Below, piece after piece: positions 11,267 to 20,227 of a stretch of DNA of 64,000 nt. The DNA is taken from assembly GCA_900472675.1 (NCBI GenBank), contig UCJA01000008.1, positions 1 to 64,000 of the forward strand, in the 5' to 3' direction. The DNA comes from Hyphomicrobiales bacterium (GTDB lineage Bacteria; Pseudomonadota; Alphaproteobacteria; Rhizobiales; Rhizobiaceae). Below the pieces are notes generated by a model. It was not told where the DNA came from. It did not search any database and worked only from the letters and a program-made list of their open reading frames with translations. Within the stretch, counting starts at the first letter, position 1. Each line of letters starts with the position of its first letter. Both the position numbers and the translations under genes were made by a program.

Positions 11267-13540
11267 CTAGAGCGGAATATTGTGGGTCTGGGCGAACTGT
11301 ACAAGCAGCTCCCGGATCGGCACGGGCGAGCGCACATCGTCGAGCGCAGCGTTCAGCTCGGTTGCCAGCTGATCCGCGTCCAGCCCAAGCAGCATGGATT
11401 TGACCGGACCGATCGAGGTTGCAGCCATCGAAACGGCCCGGAAGCCGATGCCGATCAACGCCATGGCCGATAGCGGCTTGCCCGCCATTTCGCCACACAG
11501 CGTGACCGGCGTGTTGTTGCGCTGGCCTGCCCGCGCGATGTCGCGCAAAATCCGCAGGAACGGCTTGCCCAACAGATCGAAGCGATCGGAGACGCGCGCA
11601 TTGCCGCGATCCGCCGCCATGGCGAACTGGAAGAGGTCGTTCGAGCCGACCGAGACGAAGTCCACTTCCGCCATCAGCTCGTCGAGCTGCCACATCAGCG
11701 CCGGCACTTCCAGCATGGCGCCGAACTGCAGCTTGCGCGGCAGGCTGTGGCCGAACTTCGAGAGATGCTGGACTTCCTTCTGCATCAGCTCGCGCACCGC
11801 ATGGATCTCCGATACCTCGGTCACCATGGGCAGCATCATCTTCAGCTCCGCGCCGGCAGCAGCCCGCAACAGCGCCCGCAGCTGCGTGCGCAGCAAGCCG
11901 GGCCGGTCGAGCGACAGACGGATGGCACGCCAGCCGAGCGCCGGGTTTTCTTCTTCCTGCGCACGGAAGTAGGACACGACCTTGTCGCCGCCGATATCGA
12001 GTGTGCGGAAGGTAACCGGCCGGCCCGCCGCCTGCTTGAGAACGTTGCGGTAGAAGCCTTCCTGCTCCTCCAGCTTCGGCATGGTCGAGGCGATCATGAA
12101 CTGCAGTTCCGTGCGGAACAGCCCGATGCCGCTCGCACCCGATTCCGCCAGCTGCGGCAGGTCGACCAGAAGGCCGGCGTTCATCTGCAGGTCGATCCGC
12201 TTGCCGTCCTTGGTAATCGGCTCCACGGAGCGCAGCGCCTTGAACTGCTCCTGGCGGCGTGCCCGCAGGCGAACCTTTTCCTCATAAGCCTTCTGCAGGT
12301 CCGTCATCGGCCGCAGGTGGATCTGTCCGTCGTCACCGTCGACGATGATCGCGTCGCCGTTTTCGGCCAGCGCCACAACGCCTGCCGCCTGGCCGACGAC
12401 CGGGATGCCCATGGCGCGCGCCACGATCACCACATGGCTCGTCACCGCTCCGTCTTCGAGGATCAGGCCGCGCAGGCGCTCGCGGGGATAGTCGAGCAGC
12501 TCGGCAGCACCCATGGCGCGGGCCAGGATGATCGCATCCATGGGGAAGTTCTCATCGCCCACCCGCCCCTTAAAGCCGGTCAGCTGGCGCAGCAGCCGGT
12601 TGGCGAGATCGTCGAAATCATGCATCCGCTCCCGCAGATAGGGATCGGTCAGGCGCATCATCCGCGCCTTGGTGTCGCTCTGGACCTTTTCGACGGCAGC
12701 CTCGGCGGTCAACCCGTTGTGGATTGCCTCCTCCATCCGCCGCACCCAGCCCTGGTCATGGGCAAACATGCGGTAGGTTTCCAGCACCTCGCGGTGCTCT
12801 CCCTCCTGGGAGACCTCCCGGCGCGACAGCATGTCGTCGATCGAGATGCGCAGGCCGCCAAGCGATTCGCCGAGCCGCTTGAGTTCCTTGTCCGCATCGT
12901 CGTTGAGAAGATTGGTGACCACGATGCGCGGCTCGTGCAGCACGACGTGGCCAAGCCCGATGCCCTCGTTGTAGCCGTCGGCCTGGATCGTGATGGCACG
13001 GGTGAGATCGAGCTCAAGCCCGGGGCGGGTGATCTTCTTGAGTTCGCCGGTCGCGATCATCTCGGCGATCACCATCGCCGTGGTCTCGAGCGCCTCGAGC
13101 TCGTCTTCGCGGTAGTTGCGGCTCGCCTTGTTCTGGACGACGAGTACGCCGAGCGTGCGCCCTGCCCGAAGGATCGGGACACCGAGGAAGGAATGGTAGA
13201 TTTCTTCGCCGGTCTCGGGAAGATAACGGAAAGCGGGATGAGCCTGCGCATCCGACAAGTTGAGCGGCTGGGCGGACGCGGCGATCGTGCCGACCAGACC
13301 CTGACCCATCTTCAGCTGGGAAAGGTGGACGGCCTCCTTGTTGAGGCCCTCGGTGGCATAGAGTTCGAGCACGCCGTCCGACCGCAGCACATAGACCGAG
13401 CAAACCTCGGCCACCATGTTGCTGGCGATTTGGCGGACGATCCGGTCCAGACGTTCCTGGGGATCGAGCGGCTCCGCCATCAACTCGCGCAGCCGCTTCA
13501 AAAGAACGCGCGGACCCGCCGACAGGTCTCTCATCGGCAT
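11267..13540 (-). CDS. ptsP: Phosphoenolpyruvate-protein phosphotransferase PtsP (EI-Ntr)
   Basis: 757 residues. Enzyme I of the nitrogen-related PTS: it takes phosphate from PEP and passes it to NPr (PtsO). An N-terminal GAF domain (about 28-165) marks the Ntr type. It is followed by the PEP-utiliser N domain, the phosphohistidine domain with active H369 in GAVTSHVV, and the C-terminal PEP-binding barrel containing a TLDIGGDK stretch. It lies between lysC and prfA, the usual rhizobial context. PtsO is not in this window. Confidence 0.96.
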   Translation of the reverse strand: MPMRDLSAGPRVLLKRLRELMAEPLDPQERLDRIVRQIASNMVAEVCSVYVLRSDGVLELYATEGLNKEAVHLSQLKMGQGLVGTIAASAQPLNLSDAQAHPAFRYLPETGEEIYHSFLGVPILRAGRTLGVLVVQNKASRNYREDELEALETTAMVIAEMIATGELKKITRPGLELDLTRAITIQADGYNEGIGLGHVVLHEPRIVVTNLLNDDADKELKRLGESLGGLRISIDDMLSRREVSQEGEHREVLETYRMFAHDQGWVRRMEEAIHNGLTAEAAVEKVQSDTKARMMRLTDPYLRERMHDFDDLANRLLRQLTGFKGRVGDENFPMDAIILARAMGAAELLDYPRERLRGLILEDGAVTSHVVIVARAMGIPVVGQAAGVVALAENGDAIIVDGDDGQIHLRPMTDLQKAYEEKVRLRARRQEQFKALRSVEPITKDGKRIDLQMNAGLLVDLPQLAESGASGIGLFRTELQFMIASTMPKLEEQEGFYRNVLKQAAGRPVTFRTLDIGGDKVVSYFRAQEEENPALGWRAIRLSLDRPGLLRTQLRALLRAAAGAELKMMLPMVTEVSEIHAVRELMQKEVQHLSKFGHSLPRKLQFGAMLEVPALMWQLDELMAEVDFVSVGSNDLFQFAMAADRGNARVSDRFDLLGKPFLRILRDIARAGQRNNTPVTLCGEMAGKPLSAMALIGIGFRAVSMAATSIGPVKSMLLGLDADQLATELNAALDDVRSPVPIRELLVQFAQTHNIPL

Positions 13541-13614
13541 GAGTTCTCCCGAAACAAGATCATCCTAGCCGGGTGACGGAGCGCCGTTGCACGACGCATC
13601 CGACCGGTTCAACG

Positions 13615-14889
13615 TCAACTCTTATCGAGACCGTAGGCGGAATGCAAAGTCCGAACAGCAAGTTCGGAATAGGCACCGTCGATCAGGATGGAAATCTTGA
13701 TTTCGGACGTCGTGATGGCCTTGATGTTGATCGTCTTATCGGCAAGTGCCTTGAAAGCGAGCGCCGCGACGCCTGCATGGCTGCGCATGCCGATGCCGAT
13801 GACCGAGACTTTCGCAAGGCCCGATTCGCTCTGCACCACGTCGAAGCCGATCTTGGCCTTGTTATCTTCTAGAACCTTGATGGCTTTCTGCACATCGCCC
13901 GACGGCACCGTGAAGGTCATGTCGGTCGTCGAGCCGTCCTCGGAGATGTTCTGGACGATCATGTCGACGTTGATGTGCGATTCCGCCAGCGGCCCGAAGA
14001 TGGCGGCCGAGACGCCTGGCCGGTCGGCGAGCCGGCGCAGCGAGATCTGTGCCTCATCCTTGGCAAAGGCGATGCCGGTGACGACTTCCTGTTCCACGAT
14101 TTCTTCCTCGTCGCATATCAAAGTGCCGGGGGGATTGAGCAGGTCACCCATGCCCGGCGCATCGGGATCCTCGAAACTTGACCGCACAAAGGTCCTGACC
14201 TTGAAGACCATGGCAAGTTCCACCGAACGCACCTGTAGCACCTTCGAGCCGAGCGATGCCATTTCCAGCATTTCCTCGAAGGAGACCTTCTTCATGCGGC
14301 GCGCGGCCGGAACGATGCGCGGGTCCGTGGTGTAGACACCATCGACGTCCGTATAGATATCGCAGCGATCAGCCTTCACGGCAGCGGCAATGGCGACGGC
14401 AGACGTATCGGAACCGCCCCGGCCAAGCGTCGCGATGCGGTTATCCGGGCCGATGCCCTGGAAGCCGGCAACGACCGCCACCTGGCCCTCGCCCATGCGC
14501 TTGATGATTTCGGTGCCGTCGATCTCCATGATGCGCGCGGCGCCATGGGTGTTGTCCGTGCGGATCGGGATCTGCCAGCCCTGCCAGGAGCGAGCGTTGA
14601 TCCCCATCGACTGCAGCGCGATCGCGACAAGCCCGGACGTCACCTGCTCGCCCGAGGCGACCACCGTGTCGTATTCGCGGGCATCGTAGAACGGCGATGT
14701 GGCCGAGTTTGCCTTGGGCGTATCCTGCACCCAGCCGACAAGCTCGTTGGTCTTGCCCGACATGGCCGAAACCACCACGGCCACCTCGTGGCCGGCGTCG
14801 ACCTCGCGTTTCACATGGCGTGCGACGTTATGAATGCGGTCGAGATTGGCGACGGACGTGCCGCCGAACTTCATCACAATGCGAGCCAT
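13615..14889 (-). CDS. lysC: Aspartate kinase
   Basis: 424 residues. It phosphorylates L-aspartate, the first step toward lysine, diaminopimelate, methionine and threonine. The KFGGTS motif lies at residues 7-12, the kinase domain runs to about 250, and two C-terminal ACT domains (about 265-420) give feedback control by lysine and/or threonine. The start is the ATG of MARIVMKF; the longer frame adds 41 unrelated residues. It opens the run of genes ending with DUF4167. A short GC hairpin (14945-14959) lies in its leader. Confidence 0.97.
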   Translation of the reverse strand: MARIVMKFGGTSVANLDRIHNVARHVKREVDAGHEVAVVVSAMSGKTNELVGWVQDTPKANSATSPFYDAREYDTVVASGEQVTSGLVAIALQSMGINARSWQGWQIPIRTDNTHGAARIMEIDGTEIIKRMGEGQVAVVAGFQGIGPDNRIATLGRGGSDTSAVAIAAAVKADRCDIYTDVDGVYTTDPRIVPAARRMKKVSFEEMLEMASLGSKVLQVRSVELAMVFKVRTFVRSSFEDPDAPGMGDLLNPPGTLICDEEEIVEQEVVTGIAFAKDEAQISLRRLADRPGVSAAIFGPLAESHINVDMIVQNISEDGSTTDMTFTVPSGDVQKAIKVLEDNKAKIGFDVVQSESGLAKVSVIGIGMRSHAGVAALAFKALADKTINIKAITTSEIKISILIDGAYSELAVRTLHSAYGLDKS

Positions 14890-14974
14890 ACCTGCGACAC
14901 CACCCACTCGCGTCCGACCTTGTTCGGAAGCGTATGCTTGAACAGCCCCTATGCGGGGCACTGAATTGCGGCGT

Positions 14975-15003
14975 GTCTTATCGAAAAGGGGAAGGCCGTG
15001 CAA
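14975..15003 (-). promoter_or_regulatory. Candidate sigma-70 promoter of lysC
   Basis: On the minus strand TTGCAC and TAAGAC are separated by 17 bases. The predicted start would give a leader of roughly 80 bases. The -10 element is only a partial match. Confidence 0.35.
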
Positions 15004-15040
15004 TGGCACCAAACCCCTGTTTAGACCAGTCCGGACATAG

Positions 15041-15073
15041 AAAAAGGCGCGCCCGGTTGAGGGGCGCGCCTTT
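15041..15073 (-). terminator. Terminator after the SH3 protein gene
   Basis: The stem pairs 15043-15053 with 15063-15073 (GGCGCGCC core). On the minus strand it is followed by a run of five T, so it ends the SH3 gene before lysC. Confidence 0.85.
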
Positions 15074-15091
15074 CGTCAATTTTAGCCGAGT

Positions 15092-15976
15092 TTAGCGGCA
15101 GTCGCGCGCAGGTCCGGTGCAGACGATGCCGTTCTGCTCGCGCAGCCCGCCCCATTCGCGACGGGGTGCATCGTTGCGGTCCTGGTTGCGATCCTGGTTC
15201 CGGCCCTGATCGCGGTCGTTGTTACGACCCTGGTCACGATCCTGGTTCCGGCCCTGGTCCCGGTTGCGGTCACGATCGTCCCGGTTCCGGCCCGGGTCGC
15301 GGTCAGCCTGCGGACGACGGTTGTCGTCATCCATGCGGGGCGGCGGACGGCGACCGTCACGGTCCGGATTGCGATCCCGGTCCTGATACCTGTCGCGATC
15401 CCGATCCCTGTCCCACTGCTGCGGACGCCGATCATCCCAACGCGGTGGTGGTGGCCGGCGATCGTTATCCCAGCGGGGTGGTGGCGGGCGACGATCATCG
15501 TCGAAGCGCGGCGGTGGCGGACGGCGGTCGTTATCCCAGCGCGGCGGCGGCAACGGACGGTCTGCACGCCAGTCGTAGCGGCGCCAGCGATCACGCTCGC
15601 GGTAGAAATTCCGGTCGCGGTAGTAGCGATCCCAGTAGTTGTCGACCTCGAAGGTCACGCTCGGGATGCCAAGACCCTGGTAGTAGTCAGGAGCGACAGC
15701 CACGCGATTGGAGCGGTAGCTGGTCTGGACATAGGTGCCCGAGACCCAGCCGCGCCCGCCCACAAAGGTGACGTCGCACCAGTTGACGCTGCTCATGCAG
15801 CCATAGATCGTGACCGGCGCGCCGACGGGAATAACCGTCACAGCCGGATAGCTGGTGCTTGGGCCCGACCGCATATTGACGTTCGCGGTGGCGAAACCCT
15901 GCACCGCAGCGCTGGCGATCGATGGCGCCGCCAGCAAGGCACAAAGTGCCGCAGCACTCATCAGAATTTTATTCAC
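15092..15976 (-). CDS. Secreted SH3-domain protein with Arg/Asp/Pro-rich repeats
   Basis: 294 residues from a GTG start. A signal peptide ends near ASA at residue 23, followed by a bacterial SH3 (SH3b) domain at about 24-95 (NVNMRSGPS, GWVSGTYV). The rest is low complexity: repeats of RRPPPPRWDND type, then NQDRDQGRN-type repeats. A short C-terminal block with two cysteines (IVCTGPARDC) is probably disulfide-bonded. SH3b domains usually bind cell-wall or other periplasmic ligands; the ligand here is unknown. The GTG is chosen because AGGAGGA lies six bases before it and the signal peptide starts there. Confidence 0.85.
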   Translation of the reverse strand: MNKILMSAAALCALLAAPSIASAAVQGFATANVNMRSGPSTSYPAVTVIPVGAPVTIYGCMSSVNWCDVTFVGGRGWVSGTYVQTSYRSNRVAVAPDYYQGLGIPSVTFEVDNYWDRYYRDRNFYRERDRWRRYDWRADRPLPPPRWDNDRRPPPPRFDDDRRPPPPRWDNDRRPPPPRWDDRRPQQWDRDRDRDRYQDRDRNPDRDGRRPPPRMDDDNRRPQADRDPGRNRDDRDRNRDQGRNQDRDQGRNNDRDQGRNQDRNQDRNDAPRREWGGLREQNGIVCTGPARDCR

Positions 15977-15980
15977 TGTT

Positions 15981-15987
15981 TCCTCCT
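15981..15987 (-). promoter_or_regulatory. Ribosome binding site that fixes the GTG start of the SH3 gene
   Basis: AGGAGGA on the minus strand ends about five bases before the GTG at 15976. No comparable site supports the ATG 22 codons upstream. Confidence 0.75.
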
Positions 15988-16174
15988 GAGGAACATCTGT
16001 CGTTCGAACTGCCTTGTCCGGGCCGCCAGCGACCCGCTTCAATGCTCGAAACTATCCGATAGTTCCAGTTTCCGACTGAATGCCGCCTGAACGACCGGTT
16101 GTCGCAGGTTTACCCAGACACTTGACTTCGGGGCCTTCTCGTCCGACTTCATCGACAAAACCAGGAGCGCGAGC

Positions 16175-16921
16175 ATGAGCGAAGCGGCAAGAACCACCAT
16201 CGACCCGTCGCAGGTCGAGTGGTTTTCGAAGATGGCGGAAGAGTGGTGGAACCCGAACGGCAAGTTCAAGCCGCTCCACAAGTTCAATCCCGTCCGTCTC
16301 GCCTATATCAGGGACCGGATCTGCGAGAACTTCGGACGCGATCCGCGCGGCCACCAGCCGCTCAGCGGACTGCGGGTTCTCGATATCGGCTGCGGCGGCG
16401 GGCTTCTGTCCGAACCGCTCTCCCGCATGGGAGCGACGGTCGTCGGCGCTGACCCGTCCGAGAAGAACATCGGCATTGCCACCACGCATGCCGCCGATAG
16501 CGGAGCCGTGGTCGACTACCGTGCCGTCACGGCGGAACAGCTGGCCGAAGCCGGCGAAACCTTCGACGTCGTGCTCAACATGGAAGTGGTCGAGCACGTT
16601 GCAGACGTACCGCTATTCATGAGCACCTGTGCGGGCATGGTCCGGCCGGGTGGACTGATGTTCGTCGCCACGATCAACCGCACCCTAAAGGCACGCGCGC
16701 TGGCGATCTTTGCGGCCGAAAACGTGCTGGGTTGGCTGCCGCGGGGAACCCATCAGTATGAGAAGCTGGTACGGCCGCAGGAGGCCGAGGCACCGCTGAC
16801 CGCGGGCGGGCTGCAGATCATCCACCGCACCGGTGTATTCTACAACCTGCTCCAGGACCGCTGGAACCTCTCCTCGGATATGGACGTGAACTATATGCTG
16901 CTGGCCAAGCGACCGGCCTGA
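16175..16921 (+). CDS. ubiG: Ubiquinone biosynthesis O-methyltransferase UbiG
   Basis: 248 residues. SAM-dependent enzyme that carries out both O-methylations in ubiquinone synthesis, peripherally at the inner membrane. Class I methyltransferase motif VLDIGCGGG lies at 68-76, and the N-terminal [13 protein letters not shown] block is the UbiG/Coq3 signature. An AGGAGCG ribosome site precedes the ATG. It is divergent from the SH3 gene. Confidence 0.96.
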   Translation: MSEAARTTIDPSQVEWFSKMAEEWWNPNGKFKPLHKFNPVRLAYIRDRICENFGRDPRGHQPLSGLRVLDIGCGGGLLSEPLSRMGATVVGADPSEKNIGIATTHAADSGAVVDYRAVTAEQLAEAGETFDVVLNMEVVEHVADVPLFMSTCAGMVRPGGLMFVATINRTLKARALAIFAAENVLGWLPRGTHQYEKLVRPQEAEAPLTAGGLQIIHRTGVFYNLLQDRWNLSSDMDVNYMLLAKRPA

Positions 16922-16950
16922 TCAGCTTTTGAGCAGGGAGCGACGCCCGA

Positions 16951-17379
16951 TCAGTTGGCGTCCTCCGGCAGGATCGGAAGCGGTGCGACCTCGATACCTT
17001 CCTCCAGAAGGTCACGCACATCGACCGGGCTTGCCTGGCCGATGATGCCGCGGGCATCGCTCTCGCCGTAATGGATTTTGCGGGCTTCCTCCGCAAACCG
17101 ATCACCCACATCCTCGGCATTGGCCTTGATGGACGCAACGGCTTCGCGGATCTTCGCAACCACGTCCCGGCGCGCCATGTCCATCACCATGGCCTGCTTC
17201 TCCTCCTGCTTGCGGGCAGTAGAGACGGCAGGCGCCATCAGCGCTTTGGTAACAGACAGCGAATTGCAGACGGGGCAGGACAACAGGCCTGTGGCGGTCT
17301 GATGCTCGAAATCGGCGCTGCCGGAAAACCATCCTTCGAAGGCATGCCCCTTGTCGCAGGACAGGGAAAACTTGATCAC
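16951..17379 (-). CDS. DUF1178 family protein
   Basis: 142 residues from a GTG start. The N-terminus (IKFSLSCDKGHAFEGWF) and the CPVCNS pair look like a small zinc-ribbon; the middle has the conserved RKIHYGESDARGIIG block. Function is unknown. In related genomes it lies directly after a carbon-nitrogen hydrolase; here its GTG overlaps the stop of a 52-residue remnant of that gene (GTGA), so coupled translation has been kept. Confidence 0.88.
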   Translation of the reverse strand: MIKFSLSCDKGHAFEGWFSGSADFEHQTATGLLSCPVCNSLSVTKALMAPAVSTARKQEEKQAMVMDMARRDVVAKIREAVASIKANAEDVGDRFAEEARKIHYGESDARGIIGQASPVDVRDLLEEGIEVAPLPILPEDAN

Positions 17380-17534
17380 GCGGCGGCTCCACCGGCGACG
17401 TCCGACGAACCGGGCGTCTGGATATAGCTTGCCCCCTGCCCGGCCGCCTCGCGAACCAGTCGCACCATGTCAGCGGCATTTCGCTCCGGATCGGTTCCGG
17501 AGCACATCTGGAGAGCGGCAGCCTTGAAGGACAT
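17376..17534 (-). pseudogene. Remnant of carbon-nitrogen hydrolase (nitrilase/Nit2-like), internally deleted
   Basis: Only 52 codons remain, against about 285 expected. Residues 1-41 (MSFKAAALQMCSG... to GASYIQTP) match the start of Nit-type hydrolases, which normally continue with the catalytic Glu after QTP. Instead the frame runs straight into GSSDVAGGAAA, which resembles a natural C-terminus of the family, and then the stop. The catalytic Glu, Lys and Cys are all missing. The frame is open and its stop overlaps the DUF1178 start. The order grxC-hydrolase-DUF1178 supports the identification. The product cannot be an active amidase. Confidence 0.75.
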
Positions 17535-17545
17535 GCGGGAAAACC

Positions 17546-17803
17546 TCAGCCGGCGAGCATGGGGTCGAGTTTGCCGGCACGATCGAGTGCGTGGAGATCG
17601 TCGCAACCGCCGATATGCTGGCCGTCGATAAAGATCTGCGGGAAGGTCGACTTGCCATTGGCCTTGTCGATCATCTCCTCGCGCAATTCCTTGGAATAGG
17701 TCGCGTCATGTTCGGTATAGGCCACTTTCTTGCCGTCCAGCAGGGACTTGGCGCGGGCGCAATAGCCGCAATATTCGCGTGTATAGATGGTAACGTCAGC
17801 CAT
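17546..17803 (-). CDS. grxC: Glutaredoxin 3
   Basis: 85 residues, normal for the family. Cytosolic glutathione-dependent disulfide reductase. The dithiol active site CGYC lies near residues 11-14 (YTREYCGYCARAK), and the TFPQIFIDGQHIGGCDDL segment supplies the cis-Pro and glutathione-binding GG. The start is the second of two close ATGs, with GGAG six bases before it; the longer frame only adds residues that run toward comF. Confidence 0.95.
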   Translation of the reverse strand: MADVTIYTREYCGYCARAKSLLDGKKVAYTEHDATYSKELREEMIDKANGKSTFPQIFIDGQHIGGCDDLHALDRAGKLDPMLAG

Positions 17804-17863
17804 GATCATCTCCGGCGCGCGGCAGGCGGGATTGTCCGCGCTCAGTCGTGTGGTGTGTTCCAA

Positions 17864-18640
17864 TCATATAGGTCCGGCGATGGCCATTGCAAAGGTCAAA
17901 ACCGTGACCTCCGCCGCCCCGGCCTTCTTCAGAGCGCGGGTGGCCGAGGAGACCGTTGCCCCGGTCGTATAGACGTCGTCGACCAGCACCAGCCGCTTGC
18001 CCCAGACATCCGGCTCGCGGCCGGGCGCGACCGCAAAGGCGGCCCGCACATTGTCTTCCCGTGCCCGTGCCGACAGCCCCACCTGCCGGCTGGTCCGCTT
18101 GATGCGGACGAGTGTCGACGGCAGGAAGGGACGGTCCGACAACAGCGCCAGGTGACGGCCCAGTTCGGCCGACTGGTTGAACTTTCGCTGCATCAGGCGT
18201 GTTCGGTGGAGCGGCAGCGGGATGATCCCGTGGCATTCGGAGAGATAAGGCTGTCCGGCGCGTCCCATCCAGCCGGCCATCATTGCAGCAAGGTCGGTTC
18301 GATCCCTATATTTGAGCGCATGCACGAGACCCCTTGCCGCGCCTTCGTGCACGGCGACCGCACGCAGCCGATCGAACACGGGAGGATCCGCGATCGCCTG
18401 GGCGCAAAGGATCCCGGCACCGGGGTCGTAGGAAAACGGCAGGCCCAGCACCTCGCAGTAGGGCCGCTCGATGAAACGGATGCCGCTCCAGCAGGCGGGG
18501 CAGAAACCGGCATGGGTTCCGGTCGTGACCCCGCAGCCGGGACAGGTCGGCGGATAGACAATATCCGCAAGCCGGCCTACCCAGTCCCGGGCAAGCACTG
18601 TGATCCGGCGGAGGCTGGCAGGCGAAATCGTGTTGGACAT
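17864..18640 (-). CDS. comF: ComF family phosphoribosyltransferase-like protein
   Basis: 258 residues. An N-terminal four-cysteine zinc module (C33, C36, C47, C50) is followed by a type I phosphoribosyltransferase fold with the PRPP loop VLVDDVYTTGAT near the C-terminus. In naturally competent bacteria ComF helps DNA uptake; in most alphaproteobacteria its role is unclear. It is upstream of grxC in the same direction and divergent from the methyltransferase at 18693. Confidence 0.9.
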   Translation of the reverse strand: MSNTISPASLRRITVLARDWVGRLADIVYPPTCPGCGVTTGTHAGFCPACWSGIRFIERPYCEVLGLPFSYDPGAGILCAQAIADPPVFDRLRAVAVHEGAARGLVHALKYRDRTDLAAMMAGWMGRAGQPYLSECHGIIPLPLHRTRLMQRKFNQSAELGRHLALLSDRPFLPSTLVRIKRTSRQVGLSARAREDNVRAAFAVAPGREPDVWGKRLVLVDDVYTTGATVSSATRALKKAGAAEVTVLTFAMAIAGPI

Positions 18641-18692
18641 ATGGCAACGTTACGCCGAAGCGGCCGTTTGAGAACCGAGAAAAGAGACGAGC

Positions 18693-19568
18693 ATGGAAAT
18701 TCTATTCGACGAGACGCTTGTGGCAGCAAGGCGGGAGCGCGCGCTTCGCAACGGTGAGAGCGCAGCCTTCCTGCTGGACATCGCGGCGCGCGAACTGGCC
18801 GAGCGTCTGGCCGTCGTCGAGCGGCACTTCGACGATGCGGTCGAGCTTCACGGCGGCACCGGCGCAACGGCCCGCTATGCGCTCGAGACCGGCAAGGTGG
18901 GAAGCATGCGCCGCGCGGAGACCAGCGAAGCTTTCGCGATGGCAGACAGCCCGATCGTTGAGGCGGGGCTCGGCGACGTACCGCTGGAGCCGGCCTCGAC
19001 CAACCTCGTGCTCTCGCCCCTCTCGCTGCATCTCGTCAACGACCTGCCCGGCACGCTGATCCAGATCCGCCGGGCGCTGAGGCCGGATGGTCTCCTGCTG
19101 GCGGCCATTCCCGGAGCAGGGACACTTGCCGAAATGCGCGACGCCCTTCTGTCGGCGGAGGCCGAACTGACGGGGGGTGCCAGCCCGCGCGTCATTCCCT
19201 TCGTGGATGTGCGCGACGCCGGCGCACTTTTGCAGCGGGCGGGGTTCGCACTGCCGGTGGTGGACACCGAGAATTATACGGTTCGCTACGACTCGCTGTT
19301 TCCGCTGATGCGCGACCTGCGCGCCATGGGCATGGCCAATCCGCTGGTCGGGCGCAGCCGTGTGCCGCTGACCAGACAGTTCTTCGTGCGGGCGGCAGAG
19401 ATTTATGCGGAGCGCTATTCCGATCCCGACGGCCGCATCCGCGCGACCTTCTCGATTATCTATGCGTCGGGATGGGCGCCGCATGAAAGCCAGCAGCAGC
19501 CGCTGAAGCCGGGCTCCGCCAAGATGCGGCTGGCCGACGTCCTGCGCGACGCAAGCGGCAATGACTGA
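18693..19568 (+). CDS. SAM-dependent methyltransferase, NDUFAF5/BioC-like
   Basis: 291 residues. It resembles the NDUFAF5 group linked to respiratory complex I assembly in mitochondria: the N-terminal FDETLVAARRERAL element, a degenerate SAM site around residues 50-80, LSPLSLHLVNDLPGTL and a C-terminal ATFSIIYASGWAPHES block. The classic GxGxG loop is weak here, as often in this group. Substrate unknown; a role in arginine hydroxylation or methylation of a respiratory subunit is only family inference. Confidence 0.85.
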   Translation: MEILFDETLVAARRERALRNGESAAFLLDIAARELAERLAVVERHFDDAVELHGGTGATARYALETGKVGSMRRAETSEAFAMADSPIVEAGLGDVPLEPASTNLVLSPLSLHLVNDLPGTLIQIRRALRPDGLLLAAIPGAGTLAEMRDALLSAEAELTGGASPRVIPFVDVRDAGALLQRAGFALPVVDTENYTVRYDSLFPLMRDLRAMGMANPLVGRSRVPLTRQFFVRAAEIYAERYSDPDGRIRATFSIIYASGWAPHESQQQPLKPGSAKMRLADVLRDASGND

Positions 19569-19574
19569 GGCAGA

Positions 19575-19748
19575 TCAGGGAACCGGCTTTTCGATCTTGG
19601 TCTGGATGTAGCCGAACATATTGCTGAGAGACTCGGTGAACATGCCGAAGCCAACAATCATCATCATGCAGATGATACTGACGATCAGGCCGTATTCCAC
19701 GGCAGTCGCGCCTTGCGTGTCACGCAGAAAGCATTGCAGCACACGCAT
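19575..19748 (-). CDS. Flp family type IVb pilin
   Basis: 57 residues (start MRVLQCFLRD). It has a short leader, the prepilin cleavage context QG|ATAVEYGLI with the conserved Glu-Tyr at +5/+6, then a hydrophobic helix of about 20 residues and a short polar tail. A GAGGAAA ribosome site lies before the ATG. Flp pilins are processed by a prepilin peptidase and assembled by the Tad system, none of which is nearby, so this is an orphan copy. It could be a minor pilin or a pseudopilin. Confidence 0.88.
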   Translation of the reverse strand: MRVLQCFLRDTQGATAVEYGLIVSIICMMMIVGFGMFTESLSNMFGYIQTKIEKPVP

Positions 19749-19802
19749 CGGGTTTCCTCTCGGGTCGGGGCGACTGGTCGCACCTTAACCGAAAAGTGTT
19801 AA

Positions 19803-20123
19803 TCAGCAGTCATTACCTGAAGTATAACCCTGCACAATGCACACGGAACCGGGTGTATCCTGGAGGACGCTGCGCCGGATCGTGTAGTGCTTGGTACTGC
19901 CGTCTGCCGGCTTGATCGAGCCGGTGGAGATCATGTCAAAATCTTCCTGCACATGCGCCAGCCGCTTCTGGTCGTCGTGCCCGGCAAGCATGGGCGTGAT
20001 GATCAGCGCGAATGCGATCACGGCAGTTCCGAACAGCAGCGCAAGGTTAAGCGCGCCGGTCCTGCCGGACCTGTACGTCGCCCTCTGGCGTACCCGTACA
20101 GTTTTCCAGACTTCCTCGTCCAT
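19803..20123 (-). CDS. Small single-pass membrane protein, unknown function
   Basis: 106 residues: about 25 basic cytoplasmic residues, one membrane helix at about 26-46 (LALLFGTAVIAFALIITPML), then a periplasmic domain with two cysteines (SVCIVQGY and a terminal NDC) that may form a disulfide. No family recognised. It stands in the same direction just upstream of the orphan Flp pilin, so the two may be co-transcribed. Confidence 0.75.
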   Translation of the reverse strand: MDEEVWKTVRVRQRATYRSGRTGALNLALLFGTAVIAFALIITPMLAGHDDQKRLAHVQEDFDMISTGSIKPADGSTKHYTIRRSVLQDTPGSVCIVQGYTSGNDC

Positions 20124-20202
20124 GCCTCAGAGCCTCGCAAACGCGCACAACGTCAAAGCCCAAAATGCCATAATGGCCTGAACGATGTGTTAACAGCATC
20201 TG

Positions 20203-20224
20203 AATTTGAACATTCTAATTTGAA
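20203..20224. repeat. Short direct repeat upstream of the 106-residue membrane protein
   Basis: AATTTGAA occurs twice, 14 bases apart start to start, in an AT-rich patch between mutT and the membrane protein gene. It may be a regulator site or just promoter-like AT-rich DNA. Confidence 0.3.
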
Positions 20225-20227
20225 TGA

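Noticed and set aside
11747..13576. 609-residue open frame on the plus strand
   Set aside because: Antisense of ptsP, which has complete domain motifs on the minus strand.
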